A stretch of 64,000 nt of DNA. Source: Ichthyophis bannanicus (Eukaryota; Chordata; Amphibia; Gymnophiona; Ichthyophiidae). Shown one piece after another: positions 9,821 to 21,099 of the stretch. The stretch spans positions 248,142,869-248,206,868 of the forward strand of contig CM066035.1 of NCBI GenBank assembly GCA_033557465.1, in the 5' to 3' direction. Below the pieces are notes generated by a model. It was not told where the DNA came from. It worked only from the letters and a program-made list of their open reading frames with translations, and made no database searches. Within the stretch, counting starts at the first letter, position 1. Every line of letters starts with the position of its first letter. Made by a program: the position numbers and the translations under genes.

Positions 9821-12130
9821 TGCCCAAACTGGGCTTCAAGAAATGCCCTCTCTGCGGTAGGAAAATGAATAGCACGGACACACATGATCAGTGTGTCTGA
9901 TGCTTGGGGACTGGGCACAGAGTAGAAGATTGCTCCCACTATGCAAGAATGTCTCCTAGAGCCAGGAAATCTAGAGGCCATGTGCTAAACGATTACCTGG
10001 CAGCTGCCGCTGAGCTGCAGGAGGGTAACTCCGTGTCCTCCAAGGAGCCCGCTCTCTCTGCATCACCACCAGATCAGACCCGGCACAGGATGCCCCCGAC
10101 AGGGCCTCCATCTCTGTCTGCGCTACTGATGAAATGACTGCGGCGCCCTCCGTGACCCCCCTGGTGAGTCGGGCTCCTTCTCGAGACTCCTCTGGCATCA
10201 TCCGGACCCCTGCAGACACGGCTGCCAGCAAACGCTGTCCTATGGCCTCCACCCAGTGTGCTCAAGTGAGCTGCCATCATGGCGCCGTCAGTGTGACTGC
10301 AAACTCCACCCCTGCCACCCGATTGGCCAAGGCCAAGGCAGTCCAGGAAGCCCCCAATGTCACTGTGCTGACAACACTGCTTCCTGCCACAGCGCAAGTC
10401 GAGTCTCATCCCTTCACAGCCCTCTCAGTGTCGAGCAGGAGCAACATTTCCATGCCAGACACCATGCTGCTAACAGGGAGACCTTGCATCGGTGCAGACT
10501 GCTCGATCATGGCAGCACCAGCAGGAATGGGAGGAGGCACAGCATAACAACGGCGAAAGCATAACATCATTGGCAGCAGCAGCACACCATGCAGTGATCA
10601 TGGTGGGGTAAGAGACACAGGAGCAGCAGTGCTAGCAGTGGATTCAGCAACAGGCAGATAAAGAGACACAGAAGACATGCTAGTGGCCATGAATGCTGTG
10701 GCAGACAGCCTGTGAGTCACCACTATCACAGATCCCGATGAGATGGCAGGAGCACTGAGCGGATCAGACACAAGGGGCGATCAGACTGCTCCACCTCAAG
10801 CTCCAGCCCACACAGCAAATGCAGGAGGCGCCATCACTGGGACACAAGCGCTGACAACTCCGCTGCCATCCTTAAACTCCTCACGCAGCTAGTGGAGCAG
10901 ACAGCATCTCTGTCTCCAACAGCCTTGGCCTTCGGGCCCAACTCAGAACGCAGGATGCCTCCAAGCCCTTTGTCGCCGGCACGCAGACCTCATACGATCC
11001 ACCTCCCTAGCCCCACTATCCCACAATTCACAGTCGCCGGACAGTAAAGAAGAGGAGCAAGACATTGAGGCGGTTGCCGTGGGTTCTGCATCCATGAATC
11101 ATAGCCCCTCAGAGGAGGGACCCTCCATGGATGCAGAAGGTCAGCTGCCCCCCCCCCCAGGACCTCACCTAACCTAAGTTTATAAGGAAGGTGGCAACAA
11201 TATTGGCCCTGACGCTATTGGATGCATCAGGGGAACCAGAACCGGAAGTCCTGAAATACCTTAACTTTCCAAAGCCCTCCTTCGCCCTGCTGATCCATCA
11301 GAAATTGTGGGACAACCATCTGAGATTATGGCAGACTCCTGCCTTGGGACTCCCCTACTCAAGAAGGCTGGACTCCAAGTACCAGGTCCAGCCCATACCT
11401 CGATTTATTAAACCTCAACTGGCCCATCAGTCTATTGTCATCTCTTCTGCCCTAAAAAGAGTGAAATCTTCACGCACCCATTTCAATAACCCATCTGGCT
11501 GAGATCACAAGCTCCTGGATGATGTCGGAAAGAAAGTCTTCCAGGGGGCCATGCTCAGCGTCAGAATCACAGTGCACCAGTTTCAGAACATCCTCTTCCA
11601 GGATGCCCTCATGGCAAACATAAAAAGCACCACCGCAATCCTTCCTAAAGAAACACAGGCTTTGATTTCCAGCACATTCACCAATAGCTGCACTTAGCAA
11701 GCACAGCCTTTGATGCTTTCGACCCAGCCATCAGAACTGCTGGGACAGCGATTTCCACCAGGCGATGGGCATGGCTCAGAGCCTCCGGTCTGCATGACAA
11801 CACACATGAGAGAATCGCTGACGTGCCCTGTACGGGGGACTTGCTCTTCGGTGACAAGATAATGGACGCAGTGAACAACATGAAGGAGCACTGCACTATG
11901 TTAAAGACCTTGGCAGAGGACGGGCTCGAGCGCCACCGCAACACCCAAAAGAATAGCTACCAGCGCAAACCCTATTACTCGACCACCAAGAGGTACACCT
12001 CCAACCAGAAGTGGCAGGGCCCCAGGTACAAGCACAACTCTTATCACGGCCCTTCTAATCAGTGCCAGAGCCAAAGGGAGTGCAAGCAAAAGAAACACAC
12101 TAACTCCCAGGTTGGAAAAAGCGGGCCCTT
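9821..12130 (+). pseudogene. DIRS copy 1 gag-like region
   Basis: Near 9821 the plus strand encodes FKKCPLCGRKM, then a Cys/His set (C-x2-C, H, C-x2-C, H, C) like that at the start of the gag of copy 3 at 49715, suggesting a conserved zinc-binding motif. One stop falls inside it (TGA near 9899). A later piece at 11191-11502 encodes LWDNHLRLWQTPAL and YSRRLDSKYQVQP, matching the RMWEAPALAPVL region of copy 3. Another stretch at 11823-12137 is rich in Tyr, Lys, Gln and Ser, as expected before the RT. Stops and frameshifts between pieces show this copy no longer makes a full gag. Confidence 0.65.
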
Positions 12131-12133
12131 CTT

Positions 12134-13980
12134 TTGACAGCCAGCACCAGGCGGTTTCCCCCGGTTGGGGGATGCCTGTCATCCTTTCTGGGGGTGTGGG
12201 AAGTGATTACTACCGACAACTGGGTCCTTCAGATCATCCGGGAGGAGTATCGTATACAGTTCTTTGCTCTGCCCTTCCAGCGTTCCAAACCTGTCAGCGA
12301 GACACCACATCACCTGATAGTTCCCATGGCGAAAGAACTGATACACATCCTGGCTTCTCGGGCCATAGAGGAGGTGTCCACGAATGAAACCAACACTGGA
12401 TTCTACTCCAGATACTTCCTCATTCCAAAAAGATCAGGCGGCGTATGCCCTATCCTGGATCTTTGCAAGCTGAACAAGTTTATCACCAGGGAGAAATTCA
12501 GAACGTACTTCCTCAACTCCATCGTGCCACTGGTACAACACGGGGATTGGCCGGCATCCTTGGACCTTCAGGAGGCCTACACTCATGTCTGCATCCACAA
12601 GTCCAACAGAAAATACCTCCTCTTTCACATACTGGGACAACACTACCAGTACAGGGTACTTCCCTTCGGACTATCTCCAGCACCATGCATCTTCATAAAG
12701 TGCGTGGCCGTAGCAGCAGCACACCTCCACAAACATGGCATCAATGTCTTCCCCTACCTGGATGACTGGCTCCTCACAGCGCCTTCAGCTCGAGAGCTAT
12801 GGGAGTCACTGCAGGAGACCACGGCCCTGCTGTCCGCCCTGGGATTCATCATCAACCATGACAAGTCACAATTACAGCCCTCCCAATGACTGGAGTTCAT
12901 AGAGGCGGTCATCAACACCCGTAACTCGAGGGCTTACCTCCCAGACTGCCGAGTGGACGCGATAACCTCGATAGCAAAGGACCTGTCAACAGTGGAACAA
13001 GCCTCTGCGTGCTCCATCTTGCGCCTCTTAGGGCATATGGAGGCAACAACATCTGTCCTTCCACTAGCAAGAATGCACATGCGCGCTCTCCAGTGGCACC
13101 TGTGCATGCACTGGAGCCAACACTCTCAGCCCCTGACCACATGTATCCCTGTAAGCCCCTGCGTCAGGGAGGAGCTCCGCTGGTGGACCTTGCTGGTGAA
13201 CCTCTCAGTGGGCAAGGACATCCACCAACACGGAAGCACTGGTTGGGGAACTCACCTTCTACAACTCAACACCCAAGGGGCGTGGACCACTCAAGAAAGG
13301 AAATTGCACATCAATCTCCTCGAGCTCAGGGCCGTGAAATACACACTGGGTGCATTCCGGCAACACCTCTGAGAGAAATCCATCCTGATCCAGATAGACA
13401 ACCAAGTGGCCATGTTCTACATCAACAAACAGGGAGGGACCGGGTCACGCTCCCTCTGCAAGAAGGCTCTGGCACTCACCAACAACTGCAGGTTACGGGC
13501 CTCCTATCTCCTGGGAGATCAGAACACCTTGGCGGACAGGCTGAGCAGACAGTTGCAACCACATGAGTGGGCCCTACTTCCGGAGGTCGCCAGCTACATC
13601 TTCCAGAGGTGGGGAATACCACAGATCAACCTCTTTGCCATGGAACAGAACTCCAAGTGACCCTCTTCTGCTTCAAGCATCCGTCACCCAGGAGGCTAGC
13701 AGCGGATGCATTCGACGTGTGCTGGGGGAGTGGTCACTGGTGTACGCCTTCCCACCGACCCCCCCCCCCTGATTTCAGCACTCTGCAGCGCATCATCAGG
13801 GACAAGGCCGATGTCATCCTAGTGGTGCCCCACTGGCCATGTCAGATGTGGTTCGCGCTCCTGCTATGCTTTGCTCAAGGCCCACCAATACAGCTTCCCC
13901 TCAGGCCAGACCTTCTCACACATAACACTGGCAGGACATGACACCCCAACCTTCAAGCCCCTGCACTCACAGCTCAGAGG
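12134..13980 (+). pseudogene. DIRS copy 1 reverse transcriptase / RNase H
   Basis: A 251-codon frame (12134-12889) carries the RT core: GFYSRYFLIPKRSGG, PILDLCKLN, SLDLQEAYTH, YRVLPFGLSPAP and the catalytic FPYLDDWLL. It stops at TGA 12887-12889. The next frame (12953-13372) continues with ILRLLGHMEA and INLLELRAVKY. A further frame (13406-13660) carries IDNQVAMFYINKQGG (leading residues just upstream) and TLADRLSR of RNase H. The RNase H segment expected to hold the first catalytic Asp is missing or altered around 13200-13240. A frameshift near 13660 moves the C-terminal part to another frame (13567-13941). This copy is broken. Confidence 0.8.
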
Positions 13981-14105
13981 TTGAGAGGCTGAACCTCTAG
14001 GCGCTGGACCTGCCGGTGGAGGTGCAAGATGTGGTCCTAGCGGCCAGGAGGCCATCCACAAGGAAATCTTATAGCCTCAAGTGGAAGAGATTCAGCATCT
14101 AGTAC

Positions 14106-15086
14106 ATGGCCCATGGCATCAATCCGATCACATGCCCAGTCACAAAAGTCCTGAAGTACCTCAGCTCTCTCTTCGAGCTCGGCCTCAAGACCCAATCCAT
14201 CAGGGTCCACCTCTCCGCAATAGTGGCCCTACATACCCCAGCAGACAGAATCACAAATAACTCAATTGCGACACTACCCATTGTTGCGCGATTCATGAAG
14301 GACCTGGCAAACCTCAGACCCCCGGTCAATTCGCCGGTACCACCCTGGGACCTCAACATTGTCCTACAGTGGCTGATGCAAAAACCCTTCGAACTGCTCC
14401 AATCTGCAGTCCTAAAATTTGCATCCTGGAAAATACTATTCCTGATAGCAATCACTTCCACCAGGAGAATCAGCGAGCTACAGGCATTCGTGGCCCACCC
14501 GCCATACACACAGCTCCACCAAGATGGCACATCTTTACGCAACAACCCAAAGTTTGTGCCAAAGGTGGCATCGGCATTCCATGTCAACCAATCCATAGAG
14601 TTTCCCACCTTCTTTCTGGAGCCTCATGCTTCTGCGGAGGAGCAGCGGCTGCACACCTTGGACTGTGTCAGGACACTCCTCATCTATCTCCAGAAAATGG
14701 AACCCATCCAGTGGGGAGAACAACTCTTTGTATCTTTCGACCCAAACAGGCCTGACAAGCCTGTCACGAAGAGGACACTCTCGCAATGGGTGTCTGTCCG
14801 TGTCACCTACTGCCTCGACCTGACCAGCACGCAGAAGGCTTCAAGAGTAGGGCCGCACCAGCTCCGGGCGCCGGCCACCTCCTTAGCCAACCTACGTTCA
14901 GTACCAGTGATCAACATTTGCAAGGCCACCATGTGGTCTTCACTGCACATTTTCCAGAAGCACTACTGCCTTGACTTCACGTCACAGGATGACTGCGCCC
15001 TTGGCAGGGCCATTCTCTCCACCGCAGTGGAGGGAGCCCGGCGAGAGCACCCTCAGGCCGACTCGGCCTGGCTCTATGAAAACTGA
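14106..15086 (+). CDS. DIRS tyrosine recombinase (open, N-terminally shortened)
   Basis: The 326-codon frame resembles DIRS-type tyrosine recombinases, which integrate the circular double-stranded intermediate. Residues visible: TSTRRISEL (first catalytic Arg), GPHQLRAPAT (the H-x-x-R box), and WSSLHIFQKHYCLDF with the expected catalytic Tyr. The N-terminal SAM-like part starts upstream: 13990-14100 encodes STRKSYSLKWKRFSI in frame, ended by TAG at 14101-14103 just before the first Met (14106). The original protein was therefore longer, and a nonsense change removed about 40 residues. Function of the shortened protein is doubtful, although the catalytic domain is unbroken. Confidence 0.75.
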   Translation: MAHGINPITCPVTKVLKYLSSLFELGLKTQSIRVHLSAIVALHTPADRITNNSIATLPIVARFMKDLANLRPPVNSPVPPWDLNIVLQWLMQKPFELLQSAVLKFASWKILFLIAITSTRRISELQAFVAHPPYTQLHQDGTSLRNNPKFVPKVASAFHVNQSIEFPTFFLEPHASAEEQRLHTLDCVRTLLIYLQKMEPIQWGEQLFVSFDPNRPDKPVTKRTLSQWVSVRVTYCLDLTSTQKASRVGPHQLRAPATSLANLRSVPVINICKATMWSSLHIFQKHYCLDFTSQDDCALGRAILSTAVEGARREHPQADSAWLYEN

Positions 15087-15539
15087 TGTGTCACCCGAGA
15101 TTCTCAATGGAACTCTATTATTCATGTGTATTGCACTATATGTACATTCTAGAGACTCTCAATGGAACTCTGATACTCATTTGTCTTGCAATAGATGTGT
15201 GTTCTATGTTTATGTTCCATCCGCCACCCGGGGTGGATCAAACCCTGTTGATCTTTGCACTATAATTTATTCCTTGCACTGTTTGCGTGTTGCACATATT
15301 GTTTAATGACTGCACTATGTTCGCACAAATTGTTTATGATTGCAGTATTGCATATTGCACATGTTGCACTATGTTCAAGTTTTCCACGTTGCACTGTGTT
15401 CAGTAACTGATACACTGTTAAAGTTTCATTATGTTCAGCATGTTTGGACTGGTTTGCTGTTGGTTCAAATAAAATACCTGCCTTCAAACTCGGTGACCCT
15501 AATTTTCACACCTCCCTCCTCCACCTTAGCAGGCACCCT
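15087..15539 (+). repeat. DIRS copy 1 3' untranslated region with TTGCACTATGTTC-type repeats
   Basis: Between 15125 and 15440 the words TTGCACTAT, TGCACTATGTTC, TTGCACATATTGTTT and CTCTCAATGGAACTCT recur irregularly, giving a degenerate short-repeat tract. It is followed by AATAAAATA (15469). No coding frame of note. Confidence 0.6.
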
Positions 15540-15665
15540 GCGCAGCTAGGGAGGCACCAGATGTGACTGACACATCCTGCTTGTCCATGGAGAAAGTAAG
15601 TACCTGTAATTGGGGTTTTCCGTGGACAGCAGGATAAGTCAGCCACACAATCCCACCCACCTCCC
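15540..15665. repeat. DIRS copy 1 internal complementary region
   Basis: This stretch joins CATCCTGCTTGTCCATGGAGAA, complementary to the left terminus, to GTACCTGTAATTGGGGTTTTC..CAGCAGGATAAGTCAGCCACAC, complementary to the right terminus. Such a junction is used in DIRS replication to template completion of the ends. Confidence 0.8.
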
Positions 15666-15727
15666 CTGGACAAAGTTGGCCTGAACCGGCATGTATCCTA
15701 GCCGGGAAAAGCTAAACTGGGAACATA

Positions 15728-15899
15728 CTGGCCGGGCTAGGGGCAGGCTGGTGAGGTGGGGCTACCTGTGCATGCTCAGAAAGGTTCACCTTTCTGAGCT
15801 CTGTAGAGCACTTCCATCCATGGTGCCGCCCGGAGGATGTCACCAGGTGTGGCTGACTTATTCTGCTGTCCACGAAGAACCCCCATTACAGGTAAGTAA
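15728..15899. repeat. DIRS copy 1, right inverted terminal repeat
   Basis: Reverse complement of 9607-9747, then an extra end CCCCCATTACAGGTAAGTAA not present on the left. Unequal ends are usual in DIRS. Confidence 0.8.
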
Positions 15900-16552
15900 T
15901 CTCACTATATGCAACCAAAGCAGTCCACTCAGGAAAATATGGAAATGGAGACAGAGCAGTTCATTACCCCTGTGCTTGTATAGGAACTAGAGGCTATGGT
16001 GCTCAACTCCATTCATCTGAAGTTGGAGTTGCAGGAACTGTTGTAAGAATGTTTGCCTGGGAGACTTTAAGACAGCTTGGGAAAAAGCAGGACCTTGACT
16101 TTTAACCAAATGTTGTTCTGCTGAAGGGAAGGGGCTGCCTGCCCAGTCTAAGTCTATGAGAGGAAAAGGGTGTACCAGACTGATAAAATAAAGACTGTCC
16201 ACATTATACTGTGGGAGAGACTTACACTATTAAGTGTTTATGAACTGTGTTTCTCAGTGTGTCAGTCTTCGTTCTGTGGACATTGAAAGAGAGGGAGAGA
16301 GAAACAGTGCTGTCTCCTAATTGACTTGATGCTACTACTAATTAGGGTTGGCAGGGAAAAGGCACCCTCATTATCTCAGAGCAATCAGAAGGCTGATTGA
16401 TCAGTGTTTGTTCACTGAACAGAAGACAGCTACTCTGGGCTGTGCTTATAAAGGCTGCTAAGTGAAAGAACTCTGCTTGACTGTTAAAAGAAAGAAAGAG
16501 GTATAACCAGTAGTCTGATTCATCACTGCAGCTTCTGAACTGCAGCTGTAAA
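15900..16552. other. Unassigned, LTR-like composition
   Basis: Contains ATAAAATAAAGACTG (16184-16198) and a TATAAAGGCTGC box-like sequence (16448). Together with the right flank of the neighbouring DIRS copy (AATAAATGC near 21164) this could be an LTR split by that insertion. No TG..CA boundaries or second LTR were found. Confidence 0.25.
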
Positions 16553-16740
16553 GCAAGGTTACTTACCTGTAACAGGGGTTCTCTGAGGACAGCAGGATAA
16601 GTCAGCCACACTTGGTGATGTCATCGGACGGCGCCATACGTGGAGCTACTCTCCATAGCTCAGAAAGACAAAGCCTTTCTGAGCATGAGCACTATGGCCC
16701 AACGCACTGGCCCGCCCCTAGCCAGCCAGTATGTCCCAAG
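16553..16740. repeat. DIRS copy 2, left inverted terminal repeat
   Basis: Starts GGTTACTTACCTGTAACAGG (from about 16556) and pairs in reverse with 20980-21099. Confidence 0.75.
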
Positions 16741-16794
16741 TTGTGGCCTTGCTACTAGGCAGGCGGGCCCCCGGTTGAGATGCTGACACCTGTC

Positions 16795-16915
16795 CAGGGG
16801 AGGTGGGTGGGTATGTGTGGCTGACTTATCCTGCTGTCCTCGGAGAACCCCTGTTACAGGTAAATAACCTCACTTTCTCCAAGAACAAGCAGGATGAGTC
16901 AGCCACACTTGGTGC
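16795..16915. repeat. DIRS copy 2 internal complementary region
   Basis: CCTCGGAGAACCCCTGTTACAGGTAAATAACC, complementary to the left end, is joined to CTTTCTCCAAGAACAAGCAGGATGAGTCAGCC, complementary to the right end. Confidence 0.75.
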
Positions 16916-18039
16916 CTCCCCAGCTACATTCCTGGGTTGTGGTGGATGGGGGGAGGCTGAAATCATGCCAGGCAGAATGCTTTCTCGGCACAAGAAGTGT
17001 TAGGACAAGTTTGGAACATGTTGCCACAGCACCTGTGCAAGGGATGACCACAACACTGAGAGTATGTGTGGTAACTAGTTGTGCACAACAATGGCACATG
17101 ATAATGCAAAGCAATAACAACAACATGGAGTTACTTGTGTAACACAGTCATGTGGTGTTAGTCACAAATGGTGAGACAACTGTGTGAAAACTTTACAGCT
17201 ATGGTAAGATACACGGTAAGGCCACTGAATGAGCCTTATAGCAATAGTAAAGTATACCCTGCTAATGTGTAACTGCACAGCAATGGTAAGATATGGTAGG
17301 GCAACTGAATGAACCTTACATTTACAAAACAAAATGAACCTTATAGCAATAGAAGAGTATACCCTGGTAATGTGTAATAGTAATGTAATCCAAAGGGGTA
17401 CATTGCTACTGTGCACAACAATGCTCTCAGGCTTGGCAGTCCAGCTATACCCTGCATTCTGGGTGTGTGGCTCCAATCCCTGCATGCTTGCACATCACTG
17501 CTGATGGCCAGAATTGCTCGACCAAGGTGGTATCTCTCCGCACCTCAAGGATGAGGTAGTGGTGTGGTCAGAAGACCAGTTGGCGGTCTCACCGATGTTG
17601 GTCACCGGCATGGTATGTTTGAGGCGAAGGTGGTGGCCTGTGTCTGGAGCTGGTGCATGCTTTCTCATGCATGGCTGGGGCTCCTGTCTGGTCTAGGCAG
17701 AAGGTGCTGCAGCTAGCAACAGGGCCTTCTTGGTCACTGAGTGTCCTGTGCAGAAGGGTCGTAGGAAACAGAGTTGGGTCCCTTGAAGCTGGTGTGTTAT
17801 CCTGCATCAGTAGGTGCACAGGACCCTGACACAGGGTCCCTCGAGGCTGGTGTGATGTCCTGTTCCAGTTGATGCACAGGGCCCTGACGCAGAGTAGGGT
17901 GTGGGGGCTCTGTTCCTGTAAATAAGCGTGATGCGCAACCGATCTGGAAGGTGGTTCAGTCCTGGAAGGACTGCGCATAGGGCGAGTTTGCCATAGGCTT
18001 GTAATTTCACTAATCCTCTTGGCGGGTGATCATCTCCAT

Positions 18040-18290
18040 ATTTTGGACACATCATGCGAGAGAGATCATTAGAGAAAGACATCCTGCTTGGCAAGATAGG
18101 ATGTCAACGTAAAAGAGGAAGGCCAGCAATGAGATGGATCGATACAATCGCAGTAGCTACGGGTGCCAGTCTGTCAACAATGAGCCGCCTGGCTGAACAG
18201 ACCGAACACAATTTAGGACAACTATCCAGAGGATCGCCATGAGTCGACAGCGACTTGACAGCACTTAACAACAACAACAACAACTTCATT
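18040..18290 (+). mobile_element. RTE-like LINE ORF C-terminus and 3' tail
   Basis: A 62-codon frame (18054-18242) reads MRERSLEKDILLGKIG, then RKRGRPAMRWIDTI. This is close to the C-terminal tail of RTE-type elements, whose tails read LEK..LG..RRGR..RWID. It is followed by ATGAGTCGACAGCGACTTGACAGCAC, the signature of RTE-derived 3' ends and SINEs using them, and by (AAC)n at 18268-18282. Only this tail is present, inserted in DIRS copy 2. Confidence 0.6.
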
Positions 18291-20979
18291 TCAGCAGTTT
18301 ATATGAGGTGGCATGGCTCACGCATCGGCTGATTGAGGACGATGTAGAGGTATGAGAGACTGGATTGCATTTGCTAGGTCCCTCCTGAGACATGTAGCTC
18401 TCCCTGACGTGGCTGTGGGAGGGTGTGACGGACAGTGCTTAGGATGCGATTGACAGTGCTTAGGTCACTGTCCGAGAGAGGTGAGGCACTGGAGGATTCG
18501 TGGAAGGGATCCAGTTGGTGCAACCTGACAGGAGAAGGCATCCAGTTGCTGCCATGTGCACTGGGTGCTGAAGCATCACTATGCCAAGTTGCTGGGCCTT
18601 CTGTCGATGGGCCCCTGGTTGCCAGTATCGGGATCATTTTTTTGGGGGGGGGAGGATGAGGGAAGGCAGGGTTGGCTTCTTACTGCAAGTGCTGGTAAGG
18701 GTGGGGCTCCCCTCCCCCCTCCGCTGCCCTGCATGTTGAGATTCAGTCACATAGGAAGGAGGGGTGGAGGCCGAGTCATGTGACAGAGGAGTGGGACCAT
18801 ATCTGCCAAGACTAGTGGAGGCGTGGTGAGAATGGCCCAAGCTTTGTCCAGAGTGATATTGATATAGGCAATGCAGGGGAAACAGGGATACTTTGCGTTC
18901 ACCTCTGTGGCAGATGTCAACCTGGGGGCATCACCATTGGAGGGACAGGGTGGATGCCAGAAGTGTCAACTCACACATGAAGCAGGACGGTGGGGTTAGT
19001 CCACCATCAGTCAGTCACCGTCGGAGAAGGACGGGTGGGGCTAGACTATTATAAGCCAGTCATCAACTTTAGGGCACTCTGGAGAGGGACCCCCCCCCCC
19101 CCCGTATATCCTCACAGTAGATTATCCAAGACCAGGCAAAAATGGGGACCGTGGTTGGCAGGTCCCCATCAGAAGCCTTAAGTATTCTCAAGTAACCATA
19201 CTGAGTTTGGTTGTACCACACTAGGGTGTGTTGGTACTAAGGTATTGCCGGCAAGGGGTGCCAACTATGGGGCAGGTTCTCCTTTTCTGCTGGGAGATGT
19301 CAGGACCAGAGCCCAAGACATAGTTGTTTTTTTGGGGGATTTTTTGGAACGCTGCTGGCAGGACCACGCTGGGCGCCTTCTGGTAGGGGAGTTTCTTGAT
19401 CTTCGTGGATGTCCCAGTAGGGGTCAAGGATCTCTTCATGGCAGAGTCCCCCTTATCTGATGGTGATCACCTGGTCAAGTCATTCCCCAATGTTGAAGAC
19501 CTGAGACTGTTCCAGCATTGTGGAGTTTGGAGAGCATCTCCAGAACCATAGAGGAGTGATTTCACATATGTGAGGCCTAGTTTTGCTCACTTGTTTTTTT
19601 AAATATGTTTTGAGCCCTTTTGTGGACTGATGTTGACCGCTGGATTGGCTGCATTTGTATGTAGCTGTTGAGTTGGCTTGTTGATCTTATATATTTAGGT
19701 CTTCTGGATGACCTATGTTGGGTGACCGAAATATATGAGAGCCATATTGCCTTGAGGTTGGTGTGGTGCTTCAGCCACCAGGGAGGGGAGGCAGGGCTGA
19801 GTTGGGGCTTGAGACACTGTCTGCCCTAGCTTATTGTCGGCTGTCACCAACCCGACCTGGGAGCGGTTGCCCATGGGCTGAACCGGTACGCATTGTTCCC
19901 TTTAGAATCAGGACAGTCAGCTATCTGGATTGTGTTGGAGACTAAACAGGGCTGGCACAAGGCATTGGTAACTCTTTCTTCCCACTTCTACCACTGCCAT
20001 GCCCAGTCTCCGGTTCCAGCAGTGAAGTAAAGAAGTGAAAGTCCAATGTGCAGGGAAGCCTCTGAATCCCTGCGCACCATCTAGAAATCCTTGCTCTCAA
20101 TGGCCCACTGATGGAGCTCATCGGGTGGTGTGCTGAGGTCCTCTGAGGTGGGTTAGGGAGGCTGTGTCTGCTGTTGCGGGACCACACGGTGCCGGGGAGA
20201 AGTCAGGCAGCGTCGGCGCCATCACTGCTTGTGCCGTGACCCCGCCTCGTCGAAATCAGCAGCGATCCGTTTTTTTTTTTTGAAGCACTACAACGGCGAT
20301 GACTATGGCCAGCGCCGATCTGCGTCGGGCCGTCATGCTCCATCGGTCATCACTGTCCATTGAGCAGGAGGGGGGTGAATCTGAAGCACCTGCGGAGCAC
20401 ACTGGGAGCACAGCAGTGATCAGCTCCAGCAGATGCTGTGATCAGGCATGTAGGTCTGTGTGAGGATTCCAATGCACCAGGCAAGTTCAGCTTTCGTTGG
20501 TGGAGTTACAATGCTGCTGCAGCTCTGTCGAGATCGGGGCAGGTCCTGAGGCTGTTTGGGTAGCCGTGATCTGCCGGAGATCCTCGCTATGAGCCGGGCC
20601 GGGGATGGAGGCCTTTATCAGCACATCCCGTGCACGGCTTTCTCCTAGCCCTGGCAGGGCTCCCCAATGTGGAGGAGGGATGCCCTTCAGGGAGATGGTT
20701 ACCATTGCCTCTGAGTGTTCTTATGCAGAGTGAAAGAGGGTGGAGGCCGCTGGAGTGGTGATCCTCTAGGTCTGCCACCATTTGCAGAGTGAGGATCGGG
20801 CACACAGCTGTTTCTCTGTGGCACTTCATAGGTCTGAACCGATGATCAGAAGGGAAGACAGACAGGAAGAATTGCAATCTGGAATAAGGTAAAAACACAT
20901 AAAGATTTCAAATTAGTGCATTTCAATAAGAAGATAGAAAGAGGAGAGTAGAAGAATCCGTCCGCATGGCTGGGCAGAT

Positions 20980-21099
20980 AGAATAGACTGGCTGGCTAGG
21001 GGCAGGCCAGTGAGTTGTTCCGGAGAGTAGCTCCACGTATGGCGCCGTCGGATGACGTCACCAAGTGTGGCTGATTCATCCTGCTTGTCCTTGGAGAAA
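20980..21099. repeat. DIRS copy 2, right inverted terminal repeat
   Basis: Ends CTGCTTGTCCTTGGAGAAA. Pairs with the left terminus, with the typical unequal outer ends. Confidence 0.75.

Larger units (their letters stand above)
9607..15899 (+). mobile_element. DIRS-type tyrosine-recombinase retrotransposon, copy 1
   Basis: The element has the DIRS layout: non-identical inverted termini (9607-9747 and 15728-15899), a gag-like region, RT and RNase H, a tyrosine recombinase, and an internal complementary region (15540-15665) carrying sequence complementary to both ends. DIRS elements replicate by reverse transcription and insert by recombination of a circular intermediate, so no target duplication is expected and none is seen. 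gag and RT/RH are broken by stops and indels, while the recombinase is open for 326 codons. Copy 2 at 16553-21099 is a relative in the opposite orientation, about 650 bp away. Confidence 0.85.
16553..21099 (-). mobile_element. DIRS-type element, copy 2, non-coding remnant
   Basis: Inverted termini lie at 16553-16740 and 20980-21099, sharing GTGGAGCTACTCTCC, GGCGCCATACGTGGAGC and CTAGCCAGCCAGT (in reverse on the right). An internal complementary region is at 16795-16915. Its position on the left sets the orientation as minus, by comparison with copy 3. Phrases such as GCAGGATAAGTCAGCCACAC are shared with copy 1, so both belong to one family. I see no recognisable RT, RNase H or recombinase between 17000 and 20900, only scattered frames of up to 129 codons without motifs. 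It was either a non-autonomous derivative or has decayed. An RTE-like fragment lies inside at 18040-18290. Confidence 0.75.

Noticed and set aside
19763..20898. Several 60-103-codon frames inside DIRS copy 2 as possible gag remnants
   Set aside because: No Cys/His motif or other gag signature could be matched with copies 1 or 3.
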